NCBI RefSeq assembly: GCF_002013895.1
Contig: NZ_MAFQ01000009.1
Location: forward strand, 124,001 to 188,000
From: Mycobacteroides franklinii
GTDB taxonomy: Bacteria > Actinomycetota > Actinomycetes > Mycobacteriales > Mycobacteriaceae
Direction of reading: 5' to 3'
DNA length: 64,000 nucleotides
In this document: in pieces, positions 60,262 to 64,000 of the stretch
How positions within the stretch are numbered: position 1 is the stretch's first letter
Layout: each line of letters starts with the position of its first letter
Position numbers and translations under genes: made by a program
Notes under the pieces: generated by a model
The model's database searches: none
Told to the model about the DNA's origin: nothing
What the model saw: the letters and a program-made list of their open reading frames with translations, nothing else

Positions 60262-60425
60262 CCCCTCTCGTCAGAGCTTCGGCACTACACGACGTAATCC
60301 GGCTACACCGGAAGCCACTTCGGATCACCCCTTAGGCCGGGGAGATCTGTCCTAACCCTGGGCGTCTCTCGACGTCGTCGGATCAGTGGCCTATGTTCGC
60401 GCAGGAGCCTCGCCTAGCGAGGTGC
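60262..60425 (-). promoter_or_regulatory. M-box (ykoK) magnesium riboswitch
   Basis: Read on the minus strand, the leader shows the M-box core elements in order: CGCTAGGCGAGGCTCCTG, GGCCACTGATCCGACGAC, GAGAGACGCCCAGGGTTAGGACAG, the GATCTCCCCGGCC-AAGGGGTGATCC hairpin, and the closing TAGTGCCGAAGCTCTGACGAG, with outer helix P1 pairing CCTCG (60422-60418) with CGAG (60270-60267). M-boxes fold with Mg2+ to turn off downstream genes (established). It is preceded by a good promoter and directed at the VWA-mgtA operon, which fits a magnesium uptake role. A T-rich GTTCTTTTG follows the 3' end. Confidence 0.92.
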
Positions 60426-60435
60426 TAACAGCCGA

Positions 60436-60464
60436 ACTGTAAGCCACCCACGTATCACGGTCAA
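60436..60464 (-). promoter_or_regulatory. Promoter of the M-box leader
   Basis: Minus strand TTGACC (60464-60459), a 17-base spacer and TACAGT (60441-60436). The predicted start is about 60429, a few bases before helix P1. A second TTGACC lies ten bases further upstream. The whole 527-base region between the VWA and DUF4129 genes is explained by this promoter, the M-box and the leader frame; no gene is seen on its plus strand. Confidence 0.8.
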
Positions 60465-60514
60465 GGTTGGTCAATGGTGGAGCGCTCAGACCCGTCATCG
60501 TGCAACGATGAGGC

Positions 60515-61435
60515 ATGAACAGTGCGGACAGGCTGTTCTTACGAGCGGCCGGGCTCATCGTCCTGGTCGCGCTGTCCGTCGTGGCGCTACGCAGTTATCT
60601 GCCGGAGCCGTCGGTCCTCTCGCGGCCCGCAGAACCTCGCACTCAGCATCATTCAATAGCATTGCAGCTCTTGCTGTGTGGCGCTGCATCCATCCTCATA
60701 CTGTTGAGCCTTCGGCGGCAACGGCCCAGAATGCCGCTGCCGCCCGAGAGTCCACCGTATTTACGGTTGCGGGGTTTGACCCGACGCGAAGTGATTATTG
60801 CCGTCGCTACCGCACTTGGCTTATTGGCTGCGGTGTGGACCTCGCTCTATGTGATGGGGACGACGGGGGAAGGTGCCCCACCCGAGTCCACCTCGCGCAG
60901 CGCCGAATCGCGCCAGGCCGACGCCGAGCCGGGTAAGACACCAGGCGACGCACCGCGGCGAGAGGAGCCCGAGCTGACCATGGTCATCCTCGGTGTGGTG
61001 TTGATCGGTATCGCTGCCACGATCTTCGTGCTCAGGCGCCGCGATCCGGACACCTTCGATGGCGGCACCGATCAATCCACGCAACCCCAAGGCACCGATG
61101 CAACACCCGGATCGCTGGCTCACCTGGTGGAACTCGGTCTCGCCGAGGTAGCCGAACCGGGCCGTGATCCGCGGGCATCGATCATTGCCTGCTACGCGGC
61201 CATGGAGCAGGGACTTACCGCGGCGCCCGAGGCCGCACCGCTGGTGTCGGATACCCCATCGGAAGTTCTGCAGCGAGCGGTCCATATCGGTGCCCTCCAA
61301 TCGCAGGCCGGCACTCAGCTTGTCTCGCTTTTCTCGGAGGCTCGGTTCAGCCCGCATGAGATGACGCAGGCCGATCGCCAATCCGCGGCGCGCTGGTTGC
61401 AGACCGTGTTGGACGATCTACGGAGCCGACAATGA
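60515..61435 (+). CDS. DUF4129-domain membrane protein
   Basis: 306-residue membrane protein, first gene of a four-gene overlapping operon. Three or four helices (about residues 10-26, 45-62, 90-112 and 150-167) separate a Glu/Ser/Pro-rich loop from a C-terminal cytoplasmic DUF4129 domain (GRDPRASIIACYAAMEQGL, SDTPSEVLQRAV, LFSEARFSPHEMTQADRQSAARWL). DUF4129 proteins occur with MoxR and DUF58 partners. No strong Shine-Dalgarno is visible. Its TGA overlaps the next ATG (ATGA at 61432-61435). Confidence 0.88.
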   Translation: MNSADRLFLRAAGLIVLVALSVVALRSYLPEPSVLSRPAEPRTQHHSIALQLLLCGAASILILLSLRRQRPRMPLPPESPPYLRLRGLTRREVIIAVATALGLLAAVWTSLYVMGTTGEGAPPESTSRSAESRQADAEPGKTPGDAPRREEPELTMVILGVVLIGIAATIFVLRRRDPDTFDGGTDQSTQPQGTDATPGSLAHLVELGLAEVAEPGRDPRASIIACYAAMEQGLTAAPEAAPLVSDTPSEVLQRAVHIGALQSQAGTQLVSLFSEARFSPHEMTQADRQSAARWLQTVLDDLRSRQ

Positions 61436-61917
61436 AATGGCTCGTCCCGGCCGTCCTACTGATGGTGGTCTTGACCGAAGCGGGTGTCGCCGCCAGTCCA
61501 ATACGCGCGTTCACTCTGCCGATCAGCGGCGTGGTCGTCGGGATCGCGCTGTACCTGCTGTGGAGATACCTGCGCGACGCGCGCGACCCCGGCCCGTCTC
61601 CCCCACTCAGCCTTCCGGCCGACGAGACATTGCGACGGTGGCATGCCCGCGCCGAAGCCAGAATCAGTTGGGCCGAGCGGACGCGCGGCGACTGGGACCG
61701 GCAGCTTCGCCCCCTGATCGCGGCGGATTTCGAGACGGCGGCGGGCCATCGGCAGTCGAGGGATCGCGCCGCGCTCGCGGCGACCGGCCGCATGACCTTT
61801 GGCCCCGAGCTGTGGCGTTGGGTCGATCCGAACGGGGCCTCGGACGCGGACCGATCCGAACCCGCGCCCGGCCGGGCGGTACTGCAATCGATCCTCGAAC
61901 GATTGGAGCGGATGTGA
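61432..61917 (+). CDS. Small membrane protein of the MoxR operon
   Basis: 161-residue protein, function unknown. Two hydrophobic helices at the N-terminus (about residues 3-21 and 30-47) are followed by a cytoplasmic, Arg/Asp-rich domain (RRWHARAEARISWAERTRGDWDRQLRPLIAADFETAAG) and a C-terminal helix LQSILERLERM. It overlaps both neighbours: ATGA with the DUF4129 gene and GTGA with moxR (61914-61917). Equivalent small proteins occupy this place in other mycobacterial moxR loci. Confidence 0.85.
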   Translation: MKWLVPAVLLMVVLTEAGVAASPIRAFTLPISGVVVGIALYLLWRYLRDARDPGPSPPLSLPADETLRRWHARAEARISWAERTRGDWDRQLRPLIAADFETAAGHRQSRDRAALAATGRMTFGPELWRWVDPNGASDADRSEPAPGRAVLQSILERLERM

Positions 61918-62876
61918 CAACTGTTCCGGTTTCCGTCGCGACCCAGCACGCGGATGCGGTGCTGACCGAGATCGAGCGGGTCGTCGTCGGTAAACGCGAT
62001 GCGCTGCAACTCATTTTGCTGACGATCCTGGCCCGCGGGCATGTGCTGATCGAGGATCTGCCGGGTCTGGGCAAGACGTTGATCGCCCGATCGTTCGCCG
62101 CCGCGCTGGGGCTGGATTTCGCCCGCGTGCAGTTCACTCCCGATCTGCTACCCGCGGATCTGCTGGGCTCCACGATCTACGACATGTCTTCGGGCCTGTT
62201 CGAATTCCGGACCGGGCCCATCTTCACCAATCTGCTGCTGGCAGATGAAATCAACCGCACCCCACCCAAAACGCAGTCGGCACTGCTGGAGGCGATGGCT
62301 GAGGGACAAGTCAGCATCGACGGTGAAACTCGCAGACTCCCCTCCCCATTCGTGGTGCTGGCGACGGACAACCCGATTGAGTACGAGGGAACCTATCCCC
62401 TGCCGGAGGCCCAGCTGGACCGGTTCGCGGTTAGGTTGCAACTGGGGTACCTGCCCGAGGACCTTGAGATAGAAATGCTGCAACGCCGATTGAACCGGGG
62501 ATCGACGCCGCCGACGGTGTCACAGGTGGTCGCCGCCGAAGACCTCATCGCGATGCGGGAAGCAGTGGAACAGGTTTCGGTGCATCCGGATGTTCTGCGC
62601 TACATCGTCTCCCTGGCCGCAGCGACGCGCAGTCACTCACATGTCGAGGTTGGAGCCAGCCCGCGCGCCGAACTCGACCTGGTGCAGATGTCGCGGGCCC
62701 GCGCCATGCTGCTCGGCCGCGACTTCGTGATCCCCGAGGATGTCAAGGCGCTCGCGGTGCCGGCGGTGGCGCACCGAATCAGTCTGCGGCCCGAGATGTG
62801 GGTGCGCCGCATCACCGGCGCGCACGTGGTCGACGAACTGTTGCACCGGCTGCCGGTACCGCGGGCATCCGGATGA
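61914..62876 (+). CDS. moxR: MoxR-family AAA+ ATPase
   Basis: 320-residue ATPase of the MoxR family from the GTG at 61914. It shows Walker A in EDLPGLGKTLIARSF (about residues 44-58), Walker B LLADEINRTPPKTQSALLEAM (about 107-127), sensor 1 in VVLATDNPIEYEGTYPLPEAQLDRF and the C-terminal lid with GASPRAELDLVQMSRARAML. MoxR proteins are thought to act as chaperones that help assemble or activate VWA partners. The divergent VWA gene at 58983-59987 is the obvious partner. The stop overlaps the DUF58 start (ATGA). Confidence 0.95.
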   Translation: MTTVPVSVATQHADAVLTEIERVVVGKRDALQLILLTILARGHVLIEDLPGLGKTLIARSFAAALGLDFARVQFTPDLLPADLLGSTIYDMSSGLFEFRTGPIFTNLLLADEINRTPPKTQSALLEAMAEGQVSIDGETRRLPSPFVVLATDNPIEYEGTYPLPEAQLDRFAVRLQLGYLPEDLEIEMLQRRLNRGSTPPTVSQVVAAEDLIAMREAVEQVSVHPDVLRYIVSLAAATRSHSHVEVGASPRAELDLVQMSRARAMLLGRDFVIPEDVKALAVPAVAHRISLRPEMWVRRITGAHVVDELLHRLPVPRASG

Positions 62877-64000
62877 TCGCCTGGCGCGCATCCCCGCTGG
62901 TTTCGGCGCTCGCCGCATGCACCGGTGTCGCGCTGGTACTCGCGGTGGTGACGGGCCGCTGGCAACTGATCGTGTTCGCGGCGCCATTCATCGGCGTGCT
63001 CGCCGCGGGCGGCCGCCGACCGTCGGGCGCGCGGGTGTGGGTCGCCGACGAGCCAGAGCCATTGCGATGCTTGGAGTCTGAGGAGGTCGCCGTTGCCGCG
63101 TCGGTCGAATCTGCAGAACCGGCCGTGGTGTACCGGGTGCGGCCGGCGCCCGTCGCCGGTCTGCAGATCGACGCGGGGCGGACGACGGCGCCTCATCAGG
63201 TGGCGATGCGGGTATCGGCCGAGCGGTGGGGCCGGTACATCATTCCGGTTGAGGTTCAGACGGTCTCGACATCTGGCCTGTGGGTTGGCTCTGCGGCGAC
63301 GCTGCCTGCCGCAGAGGTGCGGGTGTATCCCTTGTCGGATCCGCAAGACGTCGCGGTGCCACCCGCGGATCTGCCCGACCGGATTGGCACGCACCTGACG
63401 CGACATCACGGACCCGGAGTCGAGTACGCCGATATTCGCGAGTACGTCCCGGGTGACTCGCTGCGCACGGTCAATTGGCGGGTCAGTGCGCGACGGGGGC
63501 GCCTGCATGTCACCGACCGGCTGACGGATCGGGCCGCCGATGTTGTCGTGTTGATCGACACCTATGCGCAGCCGTCAGGTCCGGCGACGGTGGCGACCGA
63601 GCGGTCCGCGCGTGGTGCGGCTCAGCTGGTGCAGTCGGTGTTGCAGCGTGGTGACCGCGCCGGCGTCGTCCTGTTGGGCAGTGCGCCGCGCTGCCTAGCT
63701 CCGGACATAGGCCGCCATCAGTTCTACCGCCTGCTCGACGCCATTCTTGATGCCGGAGAATGGCATTCGCAGAGCGCTAGTGCCCTTGCACCGCGCGCCG
63801 CCGTACCGCCCAACGCGATCGTGGTGGCGTTTTCGACCCTGCTGAATGCCGACTTTGGTTTGGCACTGACCGACCTGCGGCGGCGCGGGCATCCTGTCTT
63901 GGTGGTCGACGTGCTCGACCGTCTGCCCTTTCGCGAGGACCCCGATCCGATCGTGGCCCGATGGTGGCGGTTGGAACGCTCACGGATGTACCGCAATATC
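62873..64000 (+). CDS. DUF58-family protein, 3' truncated by the window
   Basis: The frame from the ATG at 62873 is open to the last base, giving 376 residues. Two N-terminal helices (about residues 8-24 and 27-43) are followed by a beta-rich domain and the DUF58 signature GVEYADIREYVPGDSLRTV and NWRVSARRGRLHV (about 182-212), then a VWA-like part (VVVLIDTYAQPSG). DUF58 proteins regularly accompany MoxR and VWA proteins. The stop lies beyond the window. It overlaps moxR (ATGA at 62873-62876). Confidence 0.93.
   Translation, partial: MIAWRASPLVSALAACTGVALVLAVVTGRWQLIVFAAPFIGVLAAGGRRPSGARVWVADEPEPLRCLESEEVAVAASVESAEPAVVYRVRPAPVAGLQIDAGRTTAPHQVAMRVSAERWGRYIIPVEVQTVSTSGLWVGSAATLPAAEVRVYPLSDPQDVAVPPADLPDRIGTHLTRHHGPGVEYADIREYVPGDSLRTVNWRVSARRGRLHVTDRLTDRAADVVVLIDTYAQPSGPATVATERSARGAAQLVQSVLQRGDRAGVVLLGSAPRCLAPDIGRHQFYRLLDAILDAGEWHSQSASALAPRAAVPPNAIVVAFSTLLNADFGLALTDLRRRGHPVLVVDVLDRLPFREDPDPIVARWWRLERSRMYRNI

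Overview
The window is a high-GC actinobacterial chromosome segment whose backbone follows the order of the Mycobacterium tuberculosis block Rv2195-Rv2226 (qcrA, qcrB, mmpS3, ctaF, ctaC, asnB, adoK, cobT/cobS, ilvE, gcvT, pepB, dlaT, lipB, lipA, glnA1, glnE, glnA2, Rv2223c, hip1, panB, CYTH-CHAD). Genes absent from that block are inserted and some M. tuberculosis genes are missing (the adenylate cyclase between gcvT and pepB; ephD). This fits a non-tuberculous, probably rapidly growing mycobacterium of the abscessus/chelonae type. The species is an inference from gene order and protein resemblance, not from a database match.

Layout. 1-6.4 kb: respiratory genes (bc1 Rieske and cytochrome b; then on the minus strand DUF2561, mmpS3, ctaF, ctaC). 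6.5-14.8 kb: asnB, adenosine kinase, an A-type Fe-S carrier, glycerate kinase, and the cobU-cobT-cobS end of cobalamin synthesis. 14.8-21 kb: a Tat-exported phosphatase, ilvE, gcvT, leucyl aminopeptidase. 21-26 kb: the lipoate group (dlaT, an epimerase, lipB, lipA, DUF4191). 26.2-31.7 kb: an accessory insert with a P450, a TetR regulator, an amino-acid N-hydroxylase, a GNAT acyltransferase and an MFS pump. 32-45 kb: the glutamine synthetase genes glnA1 and glnA2-glnE, separated by a second insert (two DoxX proteins, a membrane EEP protein, a SnoaL-like protein, a two-component system, two hemophore-like secreted proteins, and a MarR/VOC pair with its operators). 45-54 kb: two exported alpha/beta hydrolases (one hip1/caeA), a wax-ester synthase/DGAT, panB, an orphan fatty-acyl-AMP ligase and a CYTH-CHAD protein. 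54-56.4 kb: an RNB nuclease, the RNase P RNA gene and a VOC pseudogene broken by an amber codon.

56.3-64 kb is the most interesting part. An M-box magnesium riboswitch with a clean promoter lies in a 527-base intergenic region and points toward a von Willebrand A protein and an MgtA-type magnesium P-type ATPase. A 23-codon reading frame with a strong Shine-Dalgarno sequence lies between riboswitch and operon. Divergent from it runs a tightly overlapping DUF4129 - small membrane protein - MoxR - DUF58 operon. Together they look like one MoxR/VWA chaperone-type module with its VWA arm joined to magnesium import and placed under magnesium control.

Window-wide, at least twelve genes have a TANNNT -10 hexamer exactly 6 or 7 bases before the start codon, the signature of leaderless transcription. 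At two divergent pairs the two -10 elements share the same TA dinucleotide, giving compact bidirectional promoters. Four convergent pairs end in overlapping CTAA or CTAG stop codons.
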